Assembly (NCBI GenBank): GCA_020848735.1 | Contig: JADLHO010000081.1 | Coordinates: forward strand, 1 to 59,465 | From: Planctomycetota bacterium | Lineage (GTDB): Bacteria > Planctomycetota > UBA1135 > UBA2386 | Length of the DNA stretch: 59,465 bases | Direction of reading: 5' to 3' | Part shown: positions 17,496 to 26,733 of the stretch, in pieces | Layout of the letters: each line of letters opens with the position of its first letter | Numbering within the stretch: the first letter of the stretch is position 1 | The notes under the pieces: model-generated | What the model saw: only the letters and a program-made list of their open reading frames with translations | Databases searched by the model: none | What the model was told of the DNA's origin: nothing | Position numbers and translations under genes: made by a program

Positions 17496-18406
17496 TCGCC
17501 CACCCCGAGTTCCCCCAGGAGCGCCACCAGCGTGAGCACATCGAGCCGGTTGTGCTCGAAGACGCGATCGATGGCGCCGCTGCCGTCGCGGAGCCAGTCG
17601 AGCCAGGCGCGCGGAGCCTCGCTGCCGGGGAGATCGTCGTCGCGGACGAGGCCGAGGCAGCGCTCTTCGATCGTGCGCAGGCGCGTGTCCGCGAGTTTCG
17701 ACCGGTAGACGCGGCGGGCGAGGTGGAAGAGGTCCAGGTGCCGCGGATCGAGCATCGCGTGCGCGATGCGATGCAGGGTCATGCGGGCCGCGAGGCGATG
17801 GCGGTCGAAGGTCTTGCCGACGAAGCTGACCTGCCAGGGACGTTCGGCCAGTCGTGCGGCGACGTGGCTCAGCGCCGCGGGTTCGTCGGCGAAGCTGCGC
17901 AGGAAGGCCTGTTCGAGCACGAGCTCCTCGCCGTCGACGAAGGCCATGCCGATGAGGAACACGGTCGTGCCGGCGCCGCCGCTGAGGCCCGTCGTCTCCG
18001 TGTCGAGGAAGACGCAACGCTCGAGCGCGATGCCGTCGAGCTCGGTGTTCGTCGCGAGCGCCGCAAGGCGAGCGAAGTCGACGGCGCGGACCCGCGCGAG
18101 CGGATGCGCGCCGTGCCGCACCGCGAGCGGCACGCGCAGCGTGCGCAGCCAGAAGCGGCCGGCCGCGTTCTCGCACTCGACTCCCCCCTGCACCGCGCGC
18201 TCGAGCTCGACGCGCGGCCGCTCGATCGCATCGATCGCCCGGCGATGCCGCTCGAGCGCGGCGAGCAACGCGCGCACGCCGATCGCCGGCCCGTCCGGCG
18301 CGGGTGCCGGCGTCGGTGTCGACGACGTCGGAGCACCGTCGGGCGCCGGCACCGCCACGCCGAAGCTGCGCCGCAGCTTGCTGCGGAGATCACGCGGATC
18401 GGCCAC
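17492..18406 (-). CDS. mrfB: DEDD-type 3'-5' exonuclease of the YprB/MrfB family
   Basis: This 304-residue protein belongs to the RNase H-like YprB group. The exonuclease core keeps FLDTETTGLSGGAGT (Asp135, Glu137), SFVGKTFDRHRL (Asp201) and the last motif EHNRLDVLTL (His285, Asp289), a complete DEDD set. The N-terminal 130 residues are a variable region with a Pro/Ala-rich linker. Its GTG start at 18406 lies 17 nt inside the helicase gene, so translation is coupled. In Bacillus subtilis the same pair, MrfA and MrfB (YprA and YprB), repairs mitomycin-type DNA damage independently of UvrABC. The same role here is inferred. Confidence 0.82.
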   Translation of the reverse strand: MADPRDLRSKLRRSFGVAVPAPDGAPTSSTPTPAPAPDGPAIGVRALLAALERHRRAIDAIERPRVELERAVQGGVECENAAGRFWLRTLRVPLAVRHGAHPLARVRAVDFARLAALATNTELDGIALERCVFLDTETTGLSGGAGTTVFLIGMAFVDGEELVLEQAFLRSFADEPAALSHVAARLAERPWQVSFVGKTFDRHRLAARMTLHRIAHAMLDPRHLDLFHLARRVYRSKLADTRLRTIEERCLGLVRDDDLPGSEAPRAWLDWLRDGSGAIDRVFEHNRLDVLTLVALLGELGVGE

Positions 18407-20708
18407 CCAGCAGCTCCTCGAGGATGCGGCGCGCGAGCGCCTTGCCGCGGCGACCCTGATCGCGCGCCGGGCCGATGCACGACGGACAACCGCCGGCACA
18501 ACGGCAGCGCGTCACCACGCCGAGCGCCGCCTGCAGCACCTCGCGATGCACGGCGAAGATGCGCTCGCTGAGACCCACGCCGTTGGGGATCGCATCGTGG
18601 ATGAGGATCGTCGGTCGCTCGAAGTGCGGATGCCGCAGCTCGGAGCTCACACGCACGTCGCCGGGATCGACGCGCACGAAGAGCGGCACGAGGCCCTGGA
18701 TCAACTCGGCGAGGCCACGGAGTCCCCCGCCGTTCGCACCTTCGCTCAGGCCCGCGCGCACCGCGAGCTCCGGATCGAGCGCGAGCACGCACGCCTCGGT
18801 CTCGAACTCCTCCGGCGGCAGGTCGATCTCGCCGTCGCCGACGTTCTCCCGCGTGTAGAAGCGCAGCTTCTTGTAGGCCTTGGCGAGCGTGCTGACGTGC
18901 ACCTCGCAGCGGTGCGCGCAGTAGCTGCCGAAGTCCTCGCTCGCGTCGAGGTGCAGCACGCGCACCTCGGTCTCGGTGTCGGCCTCGGTGTAGTAGTCGA
19001 CGTCGGCGCGCCGCACGTAGCAGCGGCGGTCGTCGTAGCGGAACTCCTCGACCAGGTACTGCTCGCCCTGGTGCCCGTAGATCGCCCCCTCGTAGACCTC
19101 GGTGATCGACGACGCGCGGTCGATCTCGCCCAGGACCTTGCCGGTGTCGCGGTCGTGGATCACGACGTTGTCGAGCTCCGCGGCGTTCAGCGAGACCCCT
19201 TCCGCCGGAAACGTCGCTGCCGCGAAGTGGTAGCGATCCCCTTCGCGCACGAGCAGGCCGAGGTCGCGGCTCAGGAACTCGAGCACGTCGTCGATGCCCT
19301 CGGCCTTGCCGAAGCCGTCCCCGCGCGTGAACGGCAGCTCGAAGGCCGCACACTTGACGTGGTTCGCGAGGATCACCGCGTTGTCGGGGTCGATCGCGAC
19401 GGCCTCGCGCGGTGCGTCGAAGAGGAAGCCCGGTTCCCGCACGAGGAACTGGTCCATCGCGAAGCTCCGCGCGAGCAGGATCACGGCGCTGCTGCGCTGC
19501 CGCCGTCCGACGCGCCCGGCGCGCTGGAACGTGCTCGACACCGTGCCCGGGTAGCCCACGAGCACGCAGACGTCGAGACTGCCGATGTCGATGCCGAGTT
19601 CGAGGGCGTTCGTCGACACGACGCTCGTGATGCGCCCTTCGCGCAACCCGCGCTCGATGTCGCGCCGCAGGTTCGGCAGGTAACCGCCGCGGTAGCCCGT
19701 GACGCGCTCGGGGTCCGCCTTCTGCGCCTTGCACTCGTCGCGCAGGTACTTGAGCAGCACCTCCACGTTGCTCCGCGAACGCACGAAGAAGATCGATTGG
19801 ATCCCGCCGTCGGGTTGGGCCGCGACGAGGTTCGTCGCGAGCCGGCGCGCCGCATCCAGGGCCGGCACCCGCATCCCCGAGGCCTCGCTCACGAGCTGCG
19901 GGTTGACGAAGAGGAAGTGCTTCGGCCCGCGCGCGCTGCCGTCGTCGTCGACGAGCTTCACCGGTCGCTCGAAGAGACGCTGCGCGTGTTCGGCCGCGTT
20001 GCTGATCGTCGCGCTCGCCGCGCAGAACACCGGCCGGCTCCCGTAGTGCGCGCAGATGCGCACGAGGCGGCGCAGCACGTTGGCGACGTGGCTGCCGTAG
20101 ATGCCCGAGAGCGTGTGCACCTCGTCCACGACCACGTACTCGAGCCCGCTGAAGAGCCCCTGCCACTTGGTGTGATTCGGCAGGATCCCCGCGTGCAGCA
20201 TGTGCGGGTTCGTGATCACGAGGTGGCCGCCCTCGCGCAGCGCACGCCGCGTGTCGGGCGGCGTGTCGCCGTCGTAGACCGCAACCGTCAGGCGCTCACC
20301 GCCGGCCGTGGCCCCGGCGAGCACGCGCTCGAGCTCGGCCATCTGGTCGCGCGACAGCGCCTTCGTCGGGAACAGATAGAGAGCGCGCGCCCGCGACGGT
20401 TCGCGCAGCAGGCGATCGAGGACCGGCAGGTGATAGCCGACGGACTTGCCGGACGCGGTCGAGGTCGCCACCACGACGTCGCGCCCGGCGTGGAGCAGCT
20501 CCGCCGCTTCGCGCTGGTGCGAGTAGAGCGACGTGATCCCGCGCGCCTGCAGCGCGTCCTTCAACGCGGGCAACACCCAGTCGGGATACGGCACGAACCG
20601 CGCCTCGCGGGGCGGCAGGCGCAGGTGACCGTCGACGGTCCCCACGTCGCCCGCATCCTCGCGGAGCGCGGCGACGAGGTCCTCGACGTCGCGGATCGCG
20701 CGGCTCAC
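18390..20708 (-). CDS. mrfA: DEAD/DEAH-box helicase with C-terminal DUF1998, MrfA/YprA family
   Basis: The 772-residue superfamily 2 helicase has a Q-like region YSHQREAAELL, Walker A VATSTASGKS (residues 80-89), DEVH in the VVDEVHTL motif, and motif VI in GYPGTVSSTFQRAGRVGR with following RR. The second half is the DUF1998 region, ending in a four-cysteine zinc site CRCAGGCPSC (735-744). This order matches MrfA/YprA. The start is a GTG at 20708, 1 nt after the stop of the lipoprotein gene and preceding mrfB with an overlap. The helicase would unwind damaged DNA for the partner exonuclease. Confidence 0.9.
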   Translation of the reverse strand: MSRAIRDVEDLVAALREDAGDVGTVDGHLRLPPREARFVPYPDWVLPALKDALQARGITSLYSHQREAAELLHAGRDVVVATSTASGKSVGYHLPVLDRLLREPSRARALYLFPTKALSRDQMAELERVLAGATAGGERLTVAVYDGDTPPDTRRALREGGHLVITNPHMLHAGILPNHTKWQGLFSGLEYVVVDEVHTLSGIYGSHVANVLRRLVRICAHYGSRPVFCAASATISNAAEHAQRLFERPVKLVDDDGSARGPKHFLFVNPQLVSEASGMRVPALDAARRLATNLVAAQPDGGIQSIFFVRSRSNVEVLLKYLRDECKAQKADPERVTGYRGGYLPNLRRDIERGLREGRITSVVSTNALELGIDIGSLDVCVLVGYPGTVSSTFQRAGRVGRRQRSSAVILLARSFAMDQFLVREPGFLFDAPREAVAIDPDNAVILANHVKCAAFELPFTRGDGFGKAEGIDDVLEFLSRDLGLLVREGDRYHFAAATFPAEGVSLNAAELDNVVIHDRDTGKVLGEIDRASSITEVYEGAIYGHQGEQYLVEEFRYDDRRCYVRRADVDYYTEADTETEVRVLHLDASEDFGSYCAHRCEVHVSTLAKAYKKLRFYTRENVGDGEIDLPPEEFETEACVLALDPELAVRAGLSEGANGGGLRGLAELIQGLVPLFVRVDPGDVRVSSELRHPHFERPTILIHDAIPNGVGLSERIFAVHREVLQAALGVVTRCRCAGGCPSCIGPARDQGRRGKALARRILEELLGGRSA

Positions 20709-20709
20709 G

Positions 20710-21426
20710 TCACTTCGCCTGCGACGCCGTCGGTTTCGCCTGCGGCGCGGAGAGGTCGACGAGCGGCAGTCCCGAGCGCGTGACGTTGCTGCGGTCCAGC
20801 TCGGCCAGCGCACGGGCGAGAGCGTCGTGGAGCATGCGGCCGTAGAGCTCGGGGATCGGCAGCGGCGCCCGGGAGACCTGCGTGCCGACCGACTGCTCGT
20901 AGCTGCGGTCGAAGAGCGTGGCGCGCGTGCCATCGGCAGCGGCCGGACCGAGCACGATGACCTGCAGCGCGAGCGTCGCGAGCGTGCACCGTCCGGTCGG
21001 TTGCTCCTCGAGGAAGCCCCGGAGATCGAGCAGGCGCGGCGTGACCAGCAGGGTCTCGGACTTCGGCGGCACCGCGTCGTCGATCGCCGTCACCAGCTCG
21101 GACTGCAGCAGCGCATCGCGCAGGAGATCGTCGATCATCTCGGGGACGGGGCGCGCCCAGAGCTCCTCGGGCATGGGGCGCCGCGGCCAGATCGGCGCCG
21201 AGGCGTCGGCCGGCCGTTGATCGCGCAGATCCGCGATCGGCGCGACGAAGACCGCGCGATCCACCGGCAGCCGCGCGCGGTAGCGCGGAGCGCGGTAGAG
21301 CTGATCGTTCACCGACAGGTCGAGGACGTCGTTGCCGGACGCACAGCCGCCCGACATCGACGAGAGGAGCGCGAGACCGGCGAGCGCGAGCCGCGCGACG
21401 CCGCGAGATCCGATGCCACCACCCAT
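20710..21426 (-). CDS. Hypothetical lipoprotein upstream of mrfA
   Basis: The 238-residue protein has a signal peptide (LALAGLALLSSMSGGCASG, acceptor Cys28). The mature part is an alpha/beta domain: RAVFVAPIADLRDQRP, then PEELWARPVPEMIDDLLRDA, LLVTPRLLDLRGFLEE and a C-terminal helix ending LARALAELDR. The layout resembles lipoproteins that form assembly accessory subunits, but I do not recognise the family. It is the first gene of the minus-strand unit that continues into mrfA and mrfB. A TATGCT hexamer 8 nt before its ATG suggests a promoter and leaderless start. Confidence 0.7.
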   Translation of the reverse strand: MGGGIGSRGVARLALAGLALLSSMSGGCASGNDVLDLSVNDQLYRAPRYRARLPVDRAVFVAPIADLRDQRPADASAPIWPRRPMPEELWARPVPEMIDDLLRDALLQSELVTAIDDAVPPKSETLLVTPRLLDLRGFLEEQPTGRCTLATLALQVIVLGPAAADGTRATLFDRSYEQSVGTQVSRAPLPIPELYGRMLHDALARALAELDRSNVTRSGLPLVDLSAPQAKPTASQAK

Positions 21427-21434
21427 GGCGGCGG

Positions 21435-21440
21435 AGCATA
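21435..21440 (-). promoter_or_regulatory. Candidate -10 element for the lipoprotein-mrfA-mrfB unit
   Basis: The minus strand reads CGCTATGCTCC, the same core as upstream of gapA. TATGCT ends 8 nt before the ATG at 21426. It lies in the 80-nt gap after the DUF4340 gene. No -35 hexamer is evident. Confidence 0.4.
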
Positions 21441-21506
21441 GCGAGCGATCCGCGCAAGACGCTCGCTCGCCGCTCGTCGCGGCGCGGCCCTTCGCGGTGC
21501 TGCGAC

Positions 21507-23255
21507 TCAGCGCAACGCGAGCAGGTCGCGCCCGTCGCGCGCGCTCAGGCGCAGGATCAGCCCCGGTAGGCGGGCAACGGCGACGTAGCTGCGACCCTCG
21601 GCATCGCCGAGCAGTTCGAGGTCGAGATGGACCTGCCCGCTCGGCGCGGTCACGAAGAGCCGGCCCTCAGGCCGCAGGTCGGCGCGTGCGGCGCGCGGCA
21701 GGACCGCCTCCGCACGCAGGTCGCGCAGCACGTCGAGACTCGCCTCGAAGCCCGCATCGACCGGGACACCCGCGCGCTGGAACGCGCCATCGGCTCCGCG
21801 CGCGATCTCGAGCGTCGCCCCGTCCGCCAGCACGCGGCGCACCGCGCCGATCGCCCCGCTGGACTCCAACGCGAGCACGCGCCGCTCGACGTACTCGGTC
21901 CACGGCCGTCGCAGGCGCTGCGCGACCATCCGCGGGATGGCGACCACCTGCGCCTCGCCCTCGGCCTGCGCGAAGGCGAGTTCGTCGCCCGAGTCGAGAC
22001 CGATGCGCACCGCCCCCTTCGCGCGCGGCGCTTCGAGCTCGACGCGCAGGGCGCCGTCACCCAGGCCGTAGCTCGCGAGTTCACCCGGAGCATCCGCGAC
22101 GAACTCCATGGCCGCGAGGCTGCGCAGGGCCTGCACGAGCTCCGCCATCGCCACCGCATCGACGTTGCTCGCGATCGGTCGTGCGATGCGGAATTGGCCC
22201 AGCCCGTCGCGCGTGAACTCCACCTCGCCGCCGCCGGGCTGCGCGATGCGGATCGCCTCCAGCTCGTCGACGGGGACCTCGACGAGCCAGCGCGCCCGCA
22301 GCTCGCGGAGAGGCGCTTCGACCCACTCGCGGAAGTCCGCGATCGGCGCCGCGAACCAGATCCCACGCGGCGTGATGTGACCGACGAGCCGACCCGTCTC
22401 GCGGAGGAACCGCAGCTCGAGGCGCTCGGAACCCAGGCTCCCGTCGATCTCGACGACGGCGTCGAAGAGCGACTCCGGGCCGACGACCGACGCACTCGGG
22501 TCGCCCGGCACGAACTCCTCGATCCGCAGGGCGAGGAGCGCGCTGACCAGCGTGAACACCCGCGCCGGATCGGCGCGCAGGTCCTTCGGCGCCGTGATGC
22601 GCCAGCGACCCCCGCCTTCGCGCGCGAGCCCGACGGTCTCCCGCGCGCCGCCGACACCGGTCGGCCGTTCGATGCGCACCGCGCCCGCGAGTTCGGGGCT
22701 CGTCGCGAAGACGAAGCGGTCGCGGACCTCGTCGACGTTGACCTGCAGGGCGTTCAGCAGCGAACGATCGACGCGGTCGATGCGCGGCTCCGCGCCCGCC
22801 TCCGCACGCCGCGCGAAGAGGTCGTGCCCGAGCGGGCCGGGAAGCCCGAGCTCGAGGACGAATGCGGCCCCATCGCCGAACCACGCGCGCAGCTCGGCCT
22901 GCGGCGGCGCGAGTCCGCACTCGCCGAGCAGGCGCTCGTCGATCTCCGCTCCGGTGTAGCCGGGCACGAATTGGGCGCGGTCGAACGCCTGCTGCATCGC
23001 CTGCACGACCGAGGCGGCCGCCCGGTCGCGCACCGGCTCCGCGATCCGCCAGCCGCCGTCGTCGCCGCGCTCGAGTTCGATCGGCGCCAGGTCCGCGCGA
23101 CGGAACTGGATCCGCTCCGCATCTCCGAGGCTGCGGCCATCCAGGACCGCGCGCCCCGCGGCCGGCGGCAACGGCTCCGCCTGCCTGCTCCACCACAGCG
23201 CGGCGCCGAGTCCGCCGAGAACGACCAGGAAACCGAGCACGCGGCCGAAGGCCAT
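21507..23255 (-). CDS. DUF4340-type membrane-anchored protein of a Gld-like ABC operon
   Basis: The 582-residue protein has one N-terminal membrane helix (FGRVLGFLVVLGGLGAALWW) followed by a large extracytoplasmic part made of repeating beta units: 'DAERIQFRRADLAPIELERG', 'AVRIERPTG', 'LEAIRIAQPGGG', 'GDELAFAQAEGEAQVVAIPR'. This repeat pattern is that of DUF4340 proteins, which in several phyla follow gldG genes. The start is the ATG at 23255, whose A is also the last base of the gldG stop (1-nt overlap). It is presumably the accessory extracytoplasmic partner of the ABC system. Its ligand is unknown. Confidence 0.8.
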   Translation of the reverse strand: MAFGRVLGFLVVLGGLGAALWWSRQAEPLPPAAGRAVLDGRSLGDAERIQFRRADLAPIELERGDDGGWRIAEPVRDRAAASVVQAMQQAFDRAQFVPGYTGAEIDERLLGECGLAPPQAELRAWFGDGAAFVLELGLPGPLGHDLFARRAEAGAEPRIDRVDRSLLNALQVNVDEVRDRFVFATSPELAGAVRIERPTGVGGARETVGLAREGGGRWRITAPKDLRADPARVFTLVSALLALRIEEFVPGDPSASVVGPESLFDAVVEIDGSLGSERLELRFLRETGRLVGHITPRGIWFAAPIADFREWVEAPLRELRARWLVEVPVDELEAIRIAQPGGGEVEFTRDGLGQFRIARPIASNVDAVAMAELVQALRSLAAMEFVADAPGELASYGLGDGALRVELEAPRAKGAVRIGLDSGDELAFAQAEGEAQVVAIPRMVAQRLRRPWTEYVERRVLALESSGAIGAVRRVLADGATLEIARGADGAFQRAGVPVDAGFEASLDVLRDLRAEAVLPRAARADLRPEGRLFVTAPSGQVHLDLELLGDAEGRSYVAVARLPGLILRLSARDGRDLLALR

Positions 23256-24826
23256 CAGCGTCGCCTCCGCACGAGGAGCACGAGCAGCGCGAGGAAGAGG
23301 ATCCCCAGCGGCAGCCAAGTCAAGGCCAGGCTCGCGGCGCGCTCGACCTGTTGGGGCGCGAGCTCGAGCCGTTGGGCGACGAAGCGATTGCCCCGCACGG
23401 TCACGAGCTCGTCGCGGCGCGCGAGCCAGTTGAAGACGTTGAGCGCGAGGTCCCCCGACTGCGCGAAGACCTGGTTCAGGAAGGCGACGCCGCCGAAGAG
23501 CACGACCGCGCCCGCGCGGTTGCCGGTCTCGGGTTTCACGTCGACCACCGCCGCGACGGTCCGCGCCGCGTAGCTGCGTTCGTCGTTCGGCGCCCGCGTG
23601 TCGGGCTCCTGGATGCGCCGATCGAGCGGGGCGAGCCAGGCCCAGCGCTGGGTGCGCAGCAGCGGCTCGAAGCTGATCTCGGCGCCGGCCGGCCTGGCCT
23701 CGATCTCACGCGCGAGCGTCATCTGCGGCACGCGTTGACGCTCCGCGAGCGGTCGCGTGATCGGATGCGGCGAGTTGGGCGGCAGCACGAGCACCTTGCT
23801 CTCCGGGCCGCCGACGCCAGGGCTGTTCGGATTCGCGGGGTCCGGCACGAGATGGCAGACGAGGTCCTTGCCGACCGCGAAGCCCGCGAGCTTGCCGAGT
23901 TCCTCGAGCGAGGGATTCCAGCCGCTGCCGTCGACGCTCGCCCAGGCGAAGTTCACGAAGAGCCGACCGCCGCCGCGGAGCCAGCGCCAGAGCACGGCCG
24001 CCGCCTGCGGGCTCATCTCCCGCTGCGGCTCGACGAGGGCGAGCACCGCGGCGTCCTCGGGGATGCGAAGTTCGCTCTCGAGGTTCCAGCGCTCGATGCG
24101 GAAGCCCTCGTTGCTCAGCGCATGCAGCAGCTCCGAGTACGAGTCCGCGGTCGGACGCTCGAGCTCCGCCTCGTTGTAGCCGGCGAGGAAGTAGACCTTC
24201 GGCGAGCCCTCCGTGAGCAGCGAGCGGATCGCGGACGAGATCGCCTCCTCGCCCTTGAAGAGCTGGAGCGAGGGCATCACGGGCTTGGCGCCGGGTCTCG
24301 GCGACGCCTGCAGCACCGGCGCATCGATCTCCGCGAGGTCGAGGAGCTGCAGCGCGCGGTGTCGCTTGCCGACGGAGACGACGAGCGCGTCGTCGGCGCG
24401 CAGCCCGCCGAGCTCCGCGATCCGCGCCCGCGACGCGGCGACGTCGCTGAGCACGTCGTAGTGCGTGACCTTCACGTGCTCGCCGCCCAGCTCGCCGTAG
24501 CGCACGAGCAGATCGCGCGCGAGCTCCTGGATGCGGCCCTGCACCGCGATCAGACGGCTCTCGAACTCCGACTGCGGCTGCGGGAGCCGCTGGAAGAAGG
24601 TGTCGATGCGCACCTCCGCGCGACGCTCGACGAGCTCCGCGAAGATCGCCGTCGTCTCCGCGCCGACCGAGAACTGCGCCTGGGGCGTCGCGTCGAGCAG
24701 CACCTTGAAGGCCGGGCGCGTCGCGAGTGCCGTCACCGCGACCCACACGCAGAGCGCGAGCAGCGCGGAGAGCACGAGCTCGAGGCGGCCGGCGAAGCGG
24801 CGGCCGCGCGTCATGTTCACCGCCAT
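23255..24826 (-). CDS. gldG: GldG-family ABC transport auxiliary protein
   Basis: The 523-residue protein has an N-terminal helix (LELVLSALLALCVWVAVTAL) and a C-terminal helix ending in LVRRRR. Between them is the GldG/DUF7088 extracytoplasmic part: FSVGAETTAIFAELVERR, VRIDTFFQRLPQPQSEF, then VKVTHYDVLSD and the GATase-like region KVYFLAGYNEAELERPT and LRGGGRLFVNFAWASVDGSG. The start chosen is the ATG at 24826, which overlaps gldF by 10 nt; another ATG lies 4 codons inside. It works with gldA and gldF. In Bacteroidetes the name refers to gliding, but in other phyla the substrate is unknown. Confidence 0.85.
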   Translation of the reverse strand: MAVNMTRGRRFAGRLELVLSALLALCVWVAVTALATRPAFKVLLDATPQAQFSVGAETTAIFAELVERRAEVRIDTFFQRLPQPQSEFESRLIAVQGRIQELARDLLVRYGELGGEHVKVTHYDVLSDVAASRARIAELGGLRADDALVVSVGKRHRALQLLDLAEIDAPVLQASPRPGAKPVMPSLQLFKGEEAISSAIRSLLTEGSPKVYFLAGYNEAELERPTADSYSELLHALSNEGFRIERWNLESELRIPEDAAVLALVEPQREMSPQAAAVLWRWLRGGGRLFVNFAWASVDGSGWNPSLEELGKLAGFAVGKDLVCHLVPDPANPNSPGVGGPESKVLVLPPNSPHPITRPLAERQRVPQMTLAREIEARPAGAEISFEPLLRTQRWAWLAPLDRRIQEPDTRAPNDERSYAARTVAAVVDVKPETGNRAGAVVLFGGVAFLNQVFAQSGDLALNVFNWLARRDELVTVRGNRFVAQRLELAPQQVERAASLALTWLPLGILFLALLVLLVRRRR

Positions 24827-25623
24827 CGCCTCGCCTCCAGCGAACGAGTCGTGAGGAAGAGGAAGGCCGCCGTGCCCGCGACGTAGAACACGACGTGCGC
24901 CGAGTTCACGATCCCGCGGAGGAACCACGACTGCAGGTGATCGGCGACGTTGATGTCGTCGAGCACGGGGCGGATCACCTGCGCGTCGAGCCAGGCCCAG
25001 AGCGCGTCGAGCCCTCCCGCCCCCTCGACCGGCGACTCGATCGGCGCGCGGAACTGGGACGGCCCGTAGAGCACGACCCACGCGAACAACATCGCCGCGA
25101 GCGACGCGAGCAGCTGATTGTCGGTGAGGCTGCTCGTGAAGCAGCCCGCCGCGAGCAGGAGCCCGCCGACGAGGAGCATGCCGAGCAGGCCGGTGAGGAT
25201 CGGGCCCCAGAGCAGGCTCGCCCCGAGGTACTGCGTGTCCTGGAACACCGCGAGCAGGATGAAGGCCGGCGCCCAGAGCAGCGCGAAGAAGGCGAAGGCC
25301 GCCCCCCACTTGCCGAGCACGACCGCGCCGTCGCGCACGGGGGCGGTCAGCAGGACCTCGAGCGATCCCGTGCGCCGTTCCTCCGCGAACACGCGCATCG
25401 TGAGGATCGCGGGCACGAGCATGAGCAGCAGCAGGCTGCTGTTCTGCATCAGGTACGCCGTCGTGAAGCGCTCCTTGTCGATGCCGTACGCGGCGCCGAA
25501 GCGCAGGAGGCGCTCGACCTCGAAGCCGCGCAGCAGGTAGAGCAGGAACGCGATGACGTAGGCGACGGGACTCCGCAGGTAGGAGCCGAGCTCACGCTTG
25601 AAGGTGGTCCAGGCGCCGCTCAT
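24817..25623 (-). CDS. gldF: ABC-2 type permease, GldF family
   Basis: The 268-residue integral membrane protein has six hydrophobic segments and the family features FKRELGSYLRSPVAYVIAFL near the start, a central MRVFAEERRTGSLEVLLTAP, and VVLGKW before the next helix. This is the membrane subunit for the ATPase encoded just upstream (4-nt overlap) and for GldG downstream (10-nt overlap). The start is the ATG at 25623. Confidence 0.9.
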   Translation of the reverse strand: MSGAWTTFKRELGSYLRSPVAYVIAFLLYLLRGFEVERLLRFGAAYGIDKERFTTAYLMQNSSLLLLMLVPAILTMRVFAEERRTGSLEVLLTAPVRDGAVVLGKWGAAFAFFALLWAPAFILLAVFQDTQYLGASLLWGPILTGLLGMLLVGGLLLAAGCFTSSLTDNQLLASLAAMLFAWVVLYGPSQFRAPIESPVEGAGGLDALWAWLDAQVIRPVLDDINVADHLQSWFLRGIVNSAHVVFYVAGTAAFLFLTTRSLEARRWR

Positions 25624-26585
25624 GCGCTCGCCTCCCCGACCGCGGTGCCGGAGCCCGGCGCGAGCTCGGTGACCTGCGCGAAGTACTGCTCGAGCGTCGG
25701 CAGCACGAGCGTCAGCTCGCGCACGGCGACGTCGCGGCTGCGCAGGCGCTCCCACACGAGATCCCGCGGATCGGCGTCGCGCGCGAGCTGGGCGGCGACC
25801 GCGGCGAAGCCGTCGGCGCCGGGCAGGATCCGCGCCGCGCTGCAACCGGGCAGGCCGTCCAGCAGCGCGACGAGCTCCGCGCCGGGCAGACGCGCGGTGA
25901 CGCGCAGCTCACGTCCCGGTGCCGCCGCGAGCAGCTCGCCCACGACGCCATCCGCGCGCAGGCGGCCTTGATGGATCACGAGCACGCGGCTCACCACGTC
26001 GGCGACCTCCGCGAGGATGTGCGAGCTGAAGAGGATCGTGTGCTCGGCCGCGAGCTCGAGGATCAGCGCCTTCATGCGGCGCCGCTGGTTCGGGTCGAGT
26101 CCCGAGGTCGGCTCGTCGAGGATCAGGATCGGCGGCTTCGCGACGAGGGCATCCGCGAGCCCCACGCGCTGCCGGTAACCGCGGCTCACGTGGCCGACCA
26201 GCTTCCGCCGAACCTCGGTCACGCCGCAGCGCTCCATCGCCTCCTGCACGTGCGCGCGCCGCCGCGATCGCGGCACGCCCTTGAGCTCCGCGCGGTAGCG
26301 CAGGTACTCCTCGACGCGCATGTCGGGGTAGAGCGGGACGTTCTCGGGGAGGTAGCCGATCGCCCGGCGCACCGCGATCGGATCGGTGACGACGTCGGCG
26401 CCCGCCACGCGCACCGCGCCGGTCGTGGCGGGGTGATAGCAGGTCAGGACGCGGATGGTCGTCGTCTTGCCGGCGCCGTTGGGGCCGAGGAAGCCGACGA
26501 CCTCGCCCCGCTGGATCGAGAACGAGACGTCATCGACGGCGAGGGTGGCGCCGAAGCGCTTGGACAGGTGTTCGACGTCGATCAT
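25620..26585 (-). CDS. gldA: ABC transporter ATP-binding protein, GldA family
   Basis: The 321-residue ATPase has Walker A GPNGAGKT (34-41), an atypical signature loop in GHVSRGYRQRVGLADAL, Walker B ILILDEPTSGLDP, and a switch His in ILFSSHILAEV. The C-terminal 90 residues are a regulatory extension seen in GldA and NatA relatives. It is first in the overlapping gldA-gldF-gldG-DUF4340 unit. A GCTATCC core (minus strand) lies about 25 nt upstream of the ATG at 26585. A longer in-frame start adds only Arg-rich sequence, so it was not used. Confidence 0.92.
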   Translation of the reverse strand: MIDVEHLSKRFGATLAVDDVSFSIQRGEVVGFLGPNGAGKTTTIRVLTCYHPATTGAVRVAGADVVTDPIAVRRAIGYLPENVPLYPDMRVEEYLRYRAELKGVPRSRRRAHVQEAMERCGVTEVRRKLVGHVSRGYRQRVGLADALVAKPPILILDEPTSGLDPNQRRRMKALILELAAEHTILFSSHILAEVADVVSRVLVIHQGRLRADGVVGELLAAAPGRELRVTARLPGAELVALLDGLPGCSAARILPGADGFAAVAAQLARDADPRDLVWERLRSRDVAVRELTLVLPTLEQYFAQVTELAPGSGTAVGEASA

Positions 26586-26733
26586 CCAGGGCGGGTGAGG
26601 CTGCGGCCGGCGGATAGCACGGAGGCTCCCGGCGCGTAACCGCAGAGCGGGTTCGAGCGGAGCGAGGATAGGGACCGCCGACCCTTTCCGGAAGTTCGCA
26701 GACCGCGCCCCGCGGAGCGCTCGGAACCGGTCC

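Noticed and set aside
17766..20783. A roughly 1000-codon plus-strand frame over mrfB and mrfA.
   Set aside because: It is antisense to both genes and has no recognisable domain or ribosome site.
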